A stretch of DNA of 39,591 nt from Candidatus Segetimicrobium genomatis (lineage in GTDB: Bacteria; Sysuimicrobiota; Sysuimicrobiia; Sysuimicrobiales; Kaftiobacteriaceae), in assembly GCA_005882335.1 (NCBI GenBank), contig VBAP01000006.1, positions 10,595 to 50,185 of the forward strand, given 5' to 3'. The notes under the pieces are model-generated. The model had not been told where the DNA came from. It made no database searches and worked only from the letters and a program-made list of their open reading frames with translations. Each line of letters opens with the position of its first letter. The first letter of the stretch is position 1. The position numbers were made by a program, and so were the translations under genes. Below are positions 7,836 through 16,350 of the stretch, piece by piece.

Positions 7836-9785
7836 ATGGCGACTCTGTTAGAGAGCCCGACGCATCTTCCTCCCCGATTCGCGCTCGACGCGGCGGTGGA
7901 CACTTTCCCGAAACTGCTGCGCCGTAATGCAGGATTGTTCGACGACCGCATCGCGTTCCGGGAAAAGGACATGGGGGTCTGGCGGCCGATCACCTGGCGC
8001 GAATACTATCGCCACGCCCAGGCCTTCGGGCTCGGGCTTGTGGCTCTGGGACTGCGGCGGGCGCAGATCCTGGCGCTCGTCGGCGACAACCGCCCCGAGC
8101 TGTTCTACGCGGCACTTGGAGCGCAGAGCGTGGGGGCCATCACCTATGGGCTGTACCAGGACAGCCTGGCCGAACAGTTAACGCACCTGGTCGACTTCTC
8201 TGACGCTCAGTATGTATTCTGTGAGGATCAGGAGCAAGCCGACAAAGTCCTCGAGATGGAAGCGCTGCTGCCGAAGGTGGGGCGGATTGTCGTTGAGGAC
8301 TGGCGCGGCATGTGGCGGTACGGCCATCCCAAACTGGTGAGTTTCGCCGAGGTGCTGCGTCTGGGCCGCGACCTCAATACTTCACAGCCCGAACTCTTCG
8401 ACCAGCTGGTGAACGCGGGGCAGGCCGACGACATCGCCATCTTCTGCCAGACTTCCGGCACCACCGCGCTGCCCAAGCTGGCCATGCTCTCGCACCGCCA
8501 CCTGATCGCGCAGGGGATGAACTTCCACGCCGTCGAGCCGCACATCGGACGGGGAGACGATTTCGTCTCGTATCTGCCGTTCGCCTGGATCGGGGAACAA
8601 ATGGTGTCCACCACGCTGCACCAGTTGGTGGGGTTCACCGTCAATTTCCCCGAAGAGCCGGAAACGGCACAGCGGGACTTCCGCGAGATCGGTCCACAGT
8701 TCACCTTCGCTCCGGCCCGCATCTATGAAGCCTTGCACACCGCAGTGACGGTGCGCATTCTCGATGCGGGCCAGCTGCGCCAGCGGGCTTGCGCCTGGGC
8801 CCTTGCCGTGGGCGGTCGCGTTGTGGACCTGCGGGCGCAGAGCATGCCGGTGCCATGGTGGCTGCGGGTGCAGCACGCGATGGCCCGCTGGCTGGTCTAC
8901 CGGCCGGTGCTGGACAAGATCGGCTTCGCGCGCATACGCGTGGCCTGGAACGGGGGGTCGCCGCTGGGGCCGGATTACTTCAAATTCTTTCACTCCCTGG
9001 GCGTCAACTTGAAGCAAATCTACGGACAAACTGAGATCGCGGGCATCTCCTGCGTGCACCGCGACGGCCGGGTGCACTTCTGGACGATGGGATTCCCCAT
9101 CGCGCATACAGACCTGCGGATCACCGACGAGGGGGAGATCATCAGCCGCAGCCCCAGCGTGTTCCTGGGTTACTACAAGAATGCGGACGCCACCGCCCAG
9201 GCGCTGCGCGAGGGCTGGCTGTACACGGGCGATTACGGGGCCGTCGATCCCACCGGCGACGTGATCATGTTCGATCGGATGTCCGACGTGATCACCCTGG
9301 GGGATGGCAGCAAGATGAGCCCCTGGGTAATCGAAGCCATGCTCAAATTTACGCCCTACATCCAGGAAGCGATGGTGGTGTGCGCTCCCGACGGCAGCAC
9401 GCTGGCCGCGATTCTGAACATCGAAATGCGCAGCGTCGGGAAGTGGGCCGAAGATCGCGGCATCGCCCACACGTCGTATGCCGATCTTTCTCAGAAGCGT
9501 CACGTCCTTGATCTGCTGCACGGCATCGTCCGCGATGTGAACCGCCGCCTGCGGCCGGAATGGCGAGTGCGGCGGTTTGTCTCACTCTACAAGGAGTTCC
9601 ACCCCGACGACGATGAGCTGACGCGGACCCGGAAACTGCGCCGGCGGTTCATCGCCGAGCGTTATCAGCACCTGATCACCGCCATGCATACCGGGCAGGC
9701 CACGTTTGACGCGACCCTCCTGGTCCGCTACGAAGACGGGACGACTCGAGCGATCAGGACAACCCTTCAGATTACGGACGTGTAG
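7836..9785 (+). CDS. AMP-dependent long-chain acyl-CoA synthetase-like ligase
   Basis: A 649-residue ANL-superfamily ligase, expected to convert a carboxylic acid, ATP and CoA into acyl-CoA. The N-terminal ITWREYYRHAQAFGLGL and LVGDNRPELFYAALGAQSVGA, the YGQTE motif and GWLYTGDYGAVD are clear. The P-loop is TSGTTALPKLAM where most relatives have TSGTTGxPKGAM. The C-terminal TRTRKLRRRF replaces the usual K-containing A10 motif. Being wedged between livG and livH, it probably activates the acid imported by this transporter. The substrate is unknown; aromatic or fatty acids are both plausible. Start ATG 7836 lies 2 nt after the livG stop. Confidence 0.9.
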   Translation: MATLLESPTHLPPRFALDAAVDTFPKLLRRNAGLFDDRIAFREKDMGVWRPITWREYYRHAQAFGLGLVALGLRRAQILALVGDNRPELFYAALGAQSVGAITYGLYQDSLAEQLTHLVDFSDAQYVFCEDQEQADKVLEMEALLPKVGRIVVEDWRGMWRYGHPKLVSFAEVLRLGRDLNTSQPELFDQLVNAGQADDIAIFCQTSGTTALPKLAMLSHRHLIAQGMNFHAVEPHIGRGDDFVSYLPFAWIGEQMVSTTLHQLVGFTVNFPEEPETAQRDFREIGPQFTFAPARIYEALHTAVTVRILDAGQLRQRACAWALAVGGRVVDLRAQSMPVPWWLRVQHAMARWLVYRPVLDKIGFARIRVAWNGGSPLGPDYFKFFHSLGVNLKQIYGQTEIAGISCVHRDGRVHFWTMGFPIAHTDLRITDEGEIISRSPSVFLGYYKNADATAQALREGWLYTGDYGAVDPTGDVIMFDRMSDVITLGDGSKMSPWVIEAMLKFTPYIQEAMVVCAPDGSTLAAILNIEMRSVGKWAEDRGIAHTSYADLSQKRHVLDLLHGIVRDVNRRLRPEWRVRRFVSLYKEFHPDDDELTRTRKLRRRFIAERYQHLITAMHTGQATFDATLLVRYEDGTTRAIRTTLQITDV

Positions 9786-9786
9786 A

Positions 9787-9936
9787 TCAGAGTGAAGAGT
9801 GAATAGTGAATGGTGAATAGTGAATGGTGAATAGTCGAAAACCAACACGTCACACGTCTGATCCTGTTGGCGGACACGACGCAAACAAGGTTGTTCCACT
9901 ATTCACTATTCACGATTCACTATTCACCCCGGTTGG
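9787..9936. repeat. Hairpin array of the 7-nt word GTGAATA
   Basis: The left arm (9790-9836) has about six copies of GTGAATA/GTGAATG; the right arm (9896-9930) has TTCACTA units in the opposite sense. The spacer contains GTCACACGTCT, the reverse complement of an 11-mer present in the conserved elements at 5078 and 32832. It separates the ligase from livH within one operon. Confidence 0.88.
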
Positions 9937-9966
9937 AACTTTCGCCCAGTATTCGAATATCCGGCC

Positions 9967-10848
9967 GTGAAAGAATTCATCCTCAGCGGTCTGGTGAACG
10001 GCCTGGCGGTCGGCAGCATCTACGCGCTGATCGCTCTTGGCTTTGCGCTCCTGTATAAGTCCACAAAGATCCTCAACCTGGCGCACGGCGAGCTCGTCCT
10101 CTTTGGGGGGTACCTGGCAATTGCCTTGACGCAGTTTGTCCCATTCGCGCTGGCCGTCGTGCTCACACTCCTCGCTGCGGCGCTGCTCGGGTTCACCGTG
10201 GAACGGGTGATCATGCGGCCGCTGTTCGGCCAACCCTTGCTGTCGGTGATCATCGTCACGTTAGCGCTGGGTTACGTCGTGCGCGGCCTCATGGTCGGGA
10301 TCTGGGGAGGGAGCACCCGTAACTTCCCGGCGGCTCTTCCCGGCGGGACCCTCCGCATCGCCGGTATCCCTATCCAGAGTGTGGGCGTCTACAGCGCCGC
10401 CACGGCGGCATGCCTGCTGTTGGTCTTCTGGCTCTTCTTCCGTTACTCCCTGGTGGGAATCGCGATGCGCGCCGCGGCAAACGAACAGCTGACCGCCAGC
10501 ACGCTGGGCGTCAGCCTGCGCCGGGTCTTCGCCTATGCCTGGGCCTTTGCCTCGATGGCCGGGGCGGTCGGCGGGATCCTGCTGGGACTGTGGCTGGGCG
10601 TGAACTTTGCGCTGGGGTTCGTCGGTTTGAAAGCGCTGGCCGCCGTGATCCTGGGAGGACTCGATAGCATCCCCGGCGCGATCCTGGGCGGCTTCGCGAT
10701 CGGCATCATCGAAACCATCGCCGGCGGCTACATCGACGCCAACATCATCTACGGATTCAAAGACATCACAGCGTTCGTCGTGATTTTGCTGGTCTTGCTC
10801 GTCCGGCCGTACGGACTCTTCGGGACGGAACACGTTGAACGACTCTAA
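9967..10848 (+). CDS. Branched-chain amino acid-type ABC transporter permease (LivH-like)
   Basis: A 293-residue inner-membrane permease with about eight hydrophobic segments. It opens FILSGLVNGLAVGSIYALIALGFALLY, and carries the LivH signatures ILNLAHGELVLFGGYLA and LKALAAVILGGLDSIPGAILGG, ending VILLVLLVRPYGLFG. It starts at GTG 9967; the ribosome-binding site is weak and the previous gap is a repeat. It pairs with LivM to form the channel. Confidence 0.93.
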   Translation: MKEFILSGLVNGLAVGSIYALIALGFALLYKSTKILNLAHGELVLFGGYLAIALTQFVPFALAVVLTLLAAALLGFTVERVIMRPLFGQPLLSVIIVTLALGYVVRGLMVGIWGGSTRNFPAALPGGTLRIAGIPIQSVGVYSAATAACLLLVFWLFFRYSLVGIAMRAAANEQLTASTLGVSLRRVFAYAWAFASMAGAVGGILLGLWLGVNFALGFVGLKALAAVILGGLDSIPGAILGGFAIGIIETIAGGYIDANIIYGFKDITAFVVILLVLLVRPYGLFGTEHVERL

Positions 10849-10849
10849 C

Positions 10850-10946
10850 AGACGGGAACGCGGGAACGCGGGAACACGGGAACGCGACGACTACGCCCAG
10901 ACTGTTCTATCCGTGTTCCCCCGTTCCCGCGTTCCCGCGTTCCCGG
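10850..10946. repeat. Hairpin array of the 9-nt word GGGAACGCG
   Basis: The left arm (10855-10884) reads GGGAACGCG, GGGAACGCG, GGGAACACG, GGGAACGCG; the right arm (10914-10946) is the complement with CGTTCCCGCG units. It fills the livH-livM gap. Confidence 0.9.
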
Positions 10947-10956
10947 TAGGTCCTCT

Positions 10957-11997
10957 ATGAGCCTCCGCCCTTCTGGCGACTTCAAGACTACATACGTCCA
11001 GGACATGGCAATCCTGGACACGCGATTTTACCGCATCGGGTTCGGCGTTCTTCTCGCCGGCCTGGTGCTGGCACCCCTGTGGGCGGGCCGGTACATCTTC
11101 CTGCTCAACACCATCGGTATCTACGCCGTGGGGGCGTGTGGGCTGGCACTCTTGACCGGATTCACCGGGCAGATCTCGCTCGGCCATGCCGCGTTCATGG
11201 CCATCGGCGCTTATTCATCGGCCTTTCTCAGCCAGGCGCTCCGGCTCCCCTTTGTGGTGGCCTTACCGGTGGCCTCGTTCATCACATTTCTCTTTGGCAT
11301 CGTCGTCGGTCTCCCGTCGCTTCGCATTAAGGGACTGTACCTGGCCATTGCCACCCTGGCGTTTCAGTTCCTCACCGAGTACGCGCTCATCCATGCGACC
11401 GGAGGGATCGGCGCCACCACTGTCCCGCCGGTGTCTGTCGGAGGATGGACCGTGCGCACGGACCGGCAATTCTACTACGTCGTGCTGGTGCTCTGGGTCG
11501 CGGCGGGGGTCTTCGCCGCGAACCTGGTCCGCAGCCGTATCGGCCTCGCATTCATGGCCGTGCGCGATCGCGACTATGCGGCCCAGGTTCTCGGCATCCA
11601 CCTCCTCTACTACAAAGCCCTCGCGTTTGGGATCGCCGCTTTCTACGCCGGCGTCGCCGGAAGCCTGTGGGCCCACTACAACAGGCTCATCACCACAGAG
11701 CAGTTCAACGTCGGGGCATCCATCGACTACGTGGCCATGATCGTGATCGGCGGGCTCACAAGCGCCTGGGGGCCACATCTGGGGTCGGCCTTTGTGTGGA
11801 TCCTCTCCCAGGGGCTCCGGATCATCGCCCCGACCGTTCTCACGGTGTTCCCTGCCTTTGGCAAAATCGCCACACCGCTGCGGGAGATTGTCTTCGGGGT
11901 GACGCTGATTGCGCTCCTGATCTGGGAGCCCGGCGGACTGGCGATGCTGCTCCGGAAACTGAAACGGAAACTCGATCTCTGGCCGTTCGCCTATTAA
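10957..11997 (+). CDS. Branched-chain amino acid-type ABC transporter permease (LivM-like)
   Basis: A 346-residue inner-membrane permease. LivM signatures are GLALLTGFTGQISLGHAAF, LPSLRIKGLYLAIATLAF and the conserved cytoplasmic loop GLAFMAVRDRDYAAQVLGI, then YVAMIVIGGLTSAWGPHLGS. The first 20 residues are poorly conserved, so translation may begin later than ATG 10957, for example at the Met of MAILDTRFYRIGF. It is the last plus-strand gene of the transporter cluster. Confidence 0.92.
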   Translation: MSLRPSGDFKTTYVQDMAILDTRFYRIGFGVLLAGLVLAPLWAGRYIFLLNTIGIYAVGACGLALLTGFTGQISLGHAAFMAIGAYSSAFLSQALRLPFVVALPVASFITFLFGIVVGLPSLRIKGLYLAIATLAFQFLTEYALIHATGGIGATTVPPVSVGGWTVRTDRQFYYVVLVLWVAAGVFAANLVRSRIGLAFMAVRDRDYAAQVLGIHLLYYKALAFGIAAFYAGVAGSLWAHYNRLITTEQFNVGASIDYVAMIVIGGLTSAWGPHLGSAFVWILSQGLRIIAPTVLTVFPAFGKIATPLREIVFGVTLIALLIWEPGGLAMLLRKLKRKLDLWPFAY

Positions 11998-11999
11998 CA

Positions 12000-12135
12000 A
12001 TCGGGAACGCGGGAACGGGGGCACGTGGGAACGGGGGAACGCGGGAACGGGGGCACGCGGGAACGGGGGAACGCGGGAACGTCACGAACCCTCCAACGGT
12101 CACTGCCGCGTTCCCGTGTTCCCGCCATCCCGTGT
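12000..12135. repeat. Hairpin array of the 9-nt word GGGAACGCG between convergent livM and livF
   Basis: The left arm (12002-12080) is a long run of GGGAACGCG, GGGAACGGG and GGGGCACG variants; the right arm (12110-12137) has the complementary CGTTCCCGTGTTCCCG. It lies exactly between two convergent genes. Confidence 0.88.
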
Positions 12136-12151
12136 TCCTTTTTTTGGTCTG

Positions 12152-12946
12152 TCAGGCCAGCCAGCGCTTCCGCCGCTTGTAACTCTTCACTTCCGTAAAC
12201 CGCCTACGCTCCGCCCCGCGGATGCCCAGATAAAACTCCTCGACGTCGGCATCCGCCCGCAGCTTCTCCGTCGGCCCATCGAGCACAATCTTGCCGTTCT
12301 CCATTACATAGCCATAGGAAGCGAGCTGGAGAGCCATTTTGGCATTTTGCTCGATGAGCAAAATGGTCATTCGTTCGTCCGCATTCAAGCGGTGGATCAG
12401 GCCGAAGATTTCGCGGGCCACCAGAGGCGCGAGCCCGAGGCTGGGCTCGTCGAGCAGCAAGAGCCTGGGGTCCGCCATCATCGCACACCCGATAGCCAGC
12501 ATCTGCTGCTCGCCGCCGGACAGGTACCCGGCCCGAGTTTTGCGCCGGTCCCGCAGGCGCGGAAAGTACTGATAGATCAGCTCACGCCGCGCTACCCGCG
12601 CGCCGCCGGCGCCGGCGCGCAGTGCGGCGCCGACCATCAGATTTTCTTCCGCCGTCAGTTCCTCAAACAGCCGACGGCCTTCCCGGACCATGACGATCCC
12701 GGCACGAGCGGTTTCTTCCGGGAGTTTGTTCTCGATTCGCCGGCCGGCAAACTCGATGGTGCCGCGGGTGACCTCACCCCGCTCCAGGCGGACCAGCCCG
12801 GTGATCGCTTTGAGCGTGGTCGTCTTTCCGGCGCCGTTCGCCCCAATCAGCGCGGTAATCTTCCCCTCGGCCACGGACAAAGACACGCCCTTGAGGACCA
12901 GGATGCTCCCCCAGTAGATCACCTCGATGTTGTTGACGGTGAGCAT
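12152..12946 (-). CDS. Branched-chain amino acid-type ABC transporter ATP-binding protein (LivF-like)
   Basis: The second ATPase of the LIV-type importer, 264 residues. It starts MLTVNNIEVIYWGS, with Walker A GANGAGKTT, Q-loop IVMVREGRRLFEELTAEEN, canonical signature LSGGEQQML and Walker B LLLLDEPSLGLAP, then the switch His replaced by Gln in LLIEQNAKMAL, as is normal for LivF. A 25-residue basic C-terminal tail follows YLGIRG. I choose ATG 12946; the frame stays open to 12991 but that extension is translated GGGAACGCG repeat. It is on the opposite strand to livG/H/M and downstream of the binding protein. Confidence 0.93.
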   Translation of the reverse strand: MLTVNNIEVIYWGSILVLKGVSLSVAEGKITALIGANGAGKTTTLKAITGLVRLERGEVTRGTIEFAGRRIENKLPEETARAGIVMVREGRRLFEELTAEENLMVGAALRAGAGGARVARRELIYQYFPRLRDRRKTRAGYLSGGEQQMLAIGCAMMADPRLLLLDEPSLGLAPLVAREIFGLIHRLNADERMTILLIEQNAKMALQLASYGYVMENGKIVLDGPTEKLRADADVEEFYLGIRGAERRRFTEVKSYKRRKRWLA

Positions 12947-12956
12947 GGCCGAAAGA

Positions 12957-13052
12957 GACGGGAACGCGGGAACTGGGAAACGCGGGAACAATCGATTTGT
13001 CGTGTCATGCTCCGTGCCGCGTTCCCGTGTTCCCGCGATCCCGCGTTCCCGG
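12957..13052. repeat. Hairpin array of the 9-nt word GGGAACGCG between livF and the binding protein
   Basis: The left arm has GGGAACGCGGGAACTGGGAAACGCG, the right arm CGTTCCCGTGTTCCCGCGATCCCGCG. It falls in the gap upstream of livF, immediately before its ATG. Confidence 0.88.
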
Positions 13053-13063
13053 CCTTCCGTTAC

Positions 13064-14344
13064 TCAAAATCCCAGCCAGTCCTTGCGCCGCTCAACAGTC
13101 ACCAGCTTCACGACTGTGATCCGCCCGTTGCGCACGGTAACAATGCGCGTGGTCGTGGAGGGCCGGTGGTCGTCCCGTGCCAGCGTGACCGCCGGCGCCA
13201 GGCCATCAGGATCCCAGTTCTTCAGCGTCTCGATGGCCGACCGGACTGATGGCCCGCTGAAGCCACCCAACCGGGAGTAGGTCGCCCAGTTGTCGACGAT
13301 GGTCTCCAAGCCCTTCTTGAGCAGGTAGACGTTCAACCAGCCGCGGATGTACGAGGCGATGAACGGCGTCTGGGTCGTCCCCCAGGTGAACTCGGGCTGC
13401 TTGTTGTAGAAGCGCCGCAGCGCGTCAAAGATCTTGTTCATGCCGGCCGCCGGCTCGCCGTAGTAGACGTGGGGGGTCGTGGCGATCACGCCGTCTGCAT
13501 CCTTCCCGATGAGCTTGATCATGTTCTCATCGAATCCCCACACGTTGACCGCGAACCGTGTGGTCAGCCCGGCTGCCCTCGCATCGCGGACGATCACCGA
13601 GGCCGAGTTGGTGGTGCCGCCGATCCAGGCGAAGTCGGCGCCGAACGCCTTGACGGCCGCGACCTGAGAACGCGCCTCCAGCGCCGCCAGGGCCACGATC
13701 TGATCCGCCCCGACCACAAACCCGAGCTCCTGCGCGTAGGCCTTGCCCGCGGGAATCGGCGCACGTCCGTACGGATGATCTGGATAGAGGAAAACGAGTT
13801 TCGGCTTGCTGATCCCCTCCTGTTCAGCGACATCCTTGAGGTACTTCAAGACCGCGCGGATTTGATCCGAGTAACTTGAGACCGGATAGAAATTGTATGG
13901 CGTCTTGGAGGGATCATTGAGGTGAGACGAATAGCTGGCCGAGATGTATGGGATCTGGTCCTGGCTGATGGTCTCCTTGAGTGCCTCAGTGTCGCCCGTG
14001 CCCCAACCGACAATGGCGTTGACCTGGTCGACATCGCGGTACTTCCGGTAGAGCGAGAGGGCGTCTGGAATCCGATAGCCGTAGTCGGACCATACCAGGT
14101 CGATCTTCACTTTGCTGCGAACACCACCCTCGACCTCGTTGATGTACCGCACGTGGTCCAGCACGCCTTTGGAATAATCCACGCCAACGTCGGACGTCGG
14201 GCCGGTGGTGTCAAAGAGCGCGCCGACCTTGATAGATGCCGGGATCGCCTGCTGGGCGATCGCCGGCGTATACCCGGCGGCTGAGACCGCCAGCAGGACG
14301 ACGACAGCGGCGCATACCGCAGTGACGCGCGCATCCCTCTGCAT
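13064..14344 (-). CDS. LIV-type ABC transporter substrate-binding protein
   Basis: A 426-residue periplasmic-binding-protein-like (type I fold) ligand receptor. The N-terminus is a signal peptide: basic MQRDARVTAV, a hydrophobic core, then a likely cleavage after AIAQQA. IKVGALFDTTGPTSDVGVDYSKG is the usual first strand and ligand loop. KLVFLYPDHPYGRAPI and WGFDENMI belong to the family of binding proteins paired with LivGHMF plus acyl-CoA ligase clusters. The ligand cannot be read. GGGGGAAGAG precedes ATG 14344. It is co-directional with livF. Confidence 0.9.
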   Translation of the reverse strand: MQRDARVTAVCAAVVVLLAVSAAGYTPAIAQQAIPASIKVGALFDTTGPTSDVGVDYSKGVLDHVRYINEVEGGVRSKVKIDLVWSDYGYRIPDALSLYRKYRDVDQVNAIVGWGTGDTEALKETISQDQIPYISASYSSHLNDPSKTPYNFYPVSSYSDQIRAVLKYLKDVAEQEGISKPKLVFLYPDHPYGRAPIPAGKAYAQELGFVVGADQIVALAALEARSQVAAVKAFGADFAWIGGTTNSASVIVRDARAAGLTTRFAVNVWGFDENMIKLIGKDADGVIATTPHVYYGEPAAGMNKIFDALRRFYNKQPEFTWGTTQTPFIASYIRGWLNVYLLKKGLETIVDNWATYSRLGGFSGPSVRSAIETLKNWDPDGLAPAVTLARDDHRPSTTTRIVTVRNGRITVVKLVTVERRKDWLGF

Positions 14345-14440
14345 CGCTCTTCCCCCTTCCTGGAGTGTGACAGATGTGCCGGAAGAAGATGGTTCGGGAC
14401 GAGGGCGTGCAACTTCCTTCTGCTCCCCGGCACCAGGAAT

Positions 14441-16111
14441 TTACGGGGTGACTTTCCTGACCGTCACGCTCCTGATCACAAGGTCTTCATTCCGGTTCCC
14501 GGCAGCGTTGATGGCGAAGTCCCATCCCCAGGTGTTCGCAAACGCTGCGTCGGGGAGGCGGAACGTGTAGGTCAGCCACCCCGGCGAGGCGTTGACCCAC
14601 TGCCAGGGGGTAAAACGATAGCCGCTCATCGAATCGTACCAGATGTTGAAACCCAGCTGCTCCGGCGCCGATGCGCCCCGTACTTCCACACTGATTTCAA
14701 CCAGGGCCCGCCCGTCGACGAAGAAGAGGAAGGTATCGTCCACGTCAAAGTGCACGTACACGCGCTCTTGCGCCGAGTTCGCGCGCAGCGCCTCGCCGCC
14801 GTCCACGTCCACCACCTCGGCGGCATCGTTGCGCCGCTCGCGGAAGGGCGAGTTGTAGAGACCTCGCTCCACATTGGTCCGGCCCAGGCGAGCCGAGACG
14901 TCCCCGGCCTGCCGGTAGTCGGTCTCGACGGGCAGCGCCGGGAACGCGCCGGTCTGATCGGCCTGCCTGGCTTCTGCCAGGAGCGCGCTGCCGATACCAG
15001 TGAGCAGCAGCGGCTCGTTTCCCACGGTGAGGCTGGACTTCTCACCGTCTCCGCTCACTGGACGGGTGTCGCCGGTCGGTGTGTAGGCATGCAGCGGGCT
15101 CCCCTCGAGAGTGAGGGTCGTGTCGGCCGCGCCGCTCCAGGCAACAGCCACTCCATCAGAGTCGCCGAAGATCAGCAGCAGAACACGCTGCCTCGTGATG
15201 TATCCGGCGAAGGGGTGGCGTCCGATCTGCGCGCCCAGCGTGTCGAGCACGATCCGCGTGATGGCCGAGCCGTCGGCGACCCAGAAGATATAGTCGATGC
15301 CGAACGCCCTGGCCTCGGCCTGCAGCTTGACCATCTGGCCAGGCCAGCTGGCACGCTGGCCGTACGAAAAGGGATCCCACTCGATCCACAGGGGCTTCGA
15401 TCCCCGCGGCAGCAATCGCTCCCGCAGCACGCCAAGAGGCCGTAGCAGGGCATCCGGGGACACCCCGCGCGGCGACAGCGAGATCACATCGAAATCATCA
15501 GACGCGTCGGTCAGCATCCGCCGCAGATCCACCAGATCGAACCCGTACGGCGTACTGAGAACGATGCGTGCGGAGGGATCGGCAAGCTTGATGAGCACGC
15601 GCGCCGACCGGAGCAGATCGATGTACTCGCGCGTCGTGCCCCGGAAGAGCGGCAGACTGCGTGCCGTCCAGATCTGCCAGTCCTTGACCCGGTCCCGGTA
15701 CCGCGACGAGGCCGCGGTCACAAATGTCTCCCAGTCCCCGATCCGCTTCGGTGGCTCTCTCGCGTAAATCGCGGGATCGAGGAGTTCACTGCCGGTGGCC
15801 TGGGAGGCCCACTTCGGCGTGTACGACAGAACCAGGATGACCCGAAGGCCTGCGCTCTGCGCGGCGCTCACGGCGTCGTCGAGTGCTTCCCACTGGAACG
15901 TGCCCTGCCGCGTCTCGACCTCGGACCAGTTGATCACCAGTTTGACCGATGTCGCGCCGGCGCTTCGCAGGGCGCCAAAGTCAGCTCCCTCCGCGGCGCG
16001 GACTCCAACCGGCACCGGCGGTGCGTCCGGCGCGGACGCGGGCAGCGCCGGCCACGCCGCCGTCGCGAGGATGAGCACAAGGAGCAACGGCACAGATCGC
16101 ATCAGCAGCAT
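14441..16111 (-). CDS. Secreted glycoside-hydrolase-fold protein, possibly catalytically altered
   Basis: 556 residues with a signal peptide (MRSVPLLLVLILATAAWPALPASA). Residues about 30-300 look like a clan GH-A TIM barrel (family 39/42/5-like): ATSVKLVINWSEVETRQGTFQWEALD and VILVLSYTPKW are typical early strands. At the strand that normally ends in N-E (the acid/base), the text is DWQIWTARSLPLFRG, without N-E. A candidate nucleophile glutamate is in LWIEWDPFSYG. The C-terminal 130 residues look like a beta-sandwich carbohydrate-binding domain (YVHFDVDDTFLFFVDGRALVEISVEVRG, then FNIWYDS and LTYTFRLPDAAFAN). It may bind rather than cleave sugar. Start ATG 16111 follows AAAGGATC. Confidence 0.75.
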   Translation of the reverse strand: MLLMRSVPLLLVLILATAAWPALPASAPDAPPVPVGVRAAEGADFGALRSAGATSVKLVINWSEVETRQGTFQWEALDDAVSAAQSAGLRVILVLSYTPKWASQATGSELLDPAIYAREPPKRIGDWETFVTAASSRYRDRVKDWQIWTARSLPLFRGTTREYIDLLRSARVLIKLADPSARIVLSTPYGFDLVDLRRMLTDASDDFDVISLSPRGVSPDALLRPLGVLRERLLPRGSKPLWIEWDPFSYGQRASWPGQMVKLQAEARAFGIDYIFWVADGSAITRIVLDTLGAQIGRHPFAGYITRQRVLLLIFGDSDGVAVAWSGAADTTLTLEGSPLHAYTPTGDTRPVSGDGEKSSLTVGNEPLLLTGIGSALLAEARQADQTGAFPALPVETDYRQAGDVSARLGRTNVERGLYNSPFRERRNDAAEVVDVDGGEALRANSAQERVYVHFDVDDTFLFFVDGRALVEISVEVRGASAPEQLGFNIWYDSMSGYRFTPWQWVNASPGWLTYTFRLPDAAFANTWGWDFAINAAGNRNEDLVIRSVTVRKVTP

Positions 16112-16246
16112 CCCGATCCTTTCAGGCGGTGCGGTCCCGCCTGGAAGAGACTAGCTTCAATGTGCCCCCAGGACGGTTGCCATAGTACCCCGCGTGCCAA
16201 AAATCGTCGCGGGCAGGAGCAGTCATCGGTGGATGGAATAGGAATG

Positions 16247-16347
16247 CGGCCGCGTCCCGTACCAACGCGGCAGATAAGTGGTGCCCTAAGGTACGCGTAC
16301 CAGCCGCGCTGGTACGGGAGACGCACCGTTGGTTTGCGAGGTGGTCT
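16247..16347 (+). promoter_or_regulatory. Structured 5' leader of the polyamine operon
   Basis: Within about 100 nt before the decarboxylase are a perfect palindrome GGTACGCGTACC (about 16290-16301), an 8-bp stem GTACCAGC...GCTGGTAC with a 3-nt loop (overlapping it, to about 16314), and CCCGTACCA (about 16256) that can pair with TGGTACGGG. GAGAC (16317) can pair with GTCTC just before the start. The alternatives are mutually exclusive, as in an attenuator or riboswitch. I do not recognise the family. The remainder of 16112-16246 is the divergent promoter region, in which I see no clear sigma-70 match. Confidence 0.5.
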
Positions 16348-16350
16348 CGC

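Noticed and set aside
12110-12137. Terminators for livM and livF in the convergent array
   Set aside because: The arms can pair, but there is no T-run on either strand beyond a short TTTTTTT at 12138-12144, which is on the wrong side for livF; only weakly possible for livM.
10850-13052. CRISPR array suggested by regularly repeated GGGAACGCG
   Set aside because: The units are 7-9 nt, degenerate, directly abutting with no unique spacers, and face each other as inverted arms; no cas genes are present.
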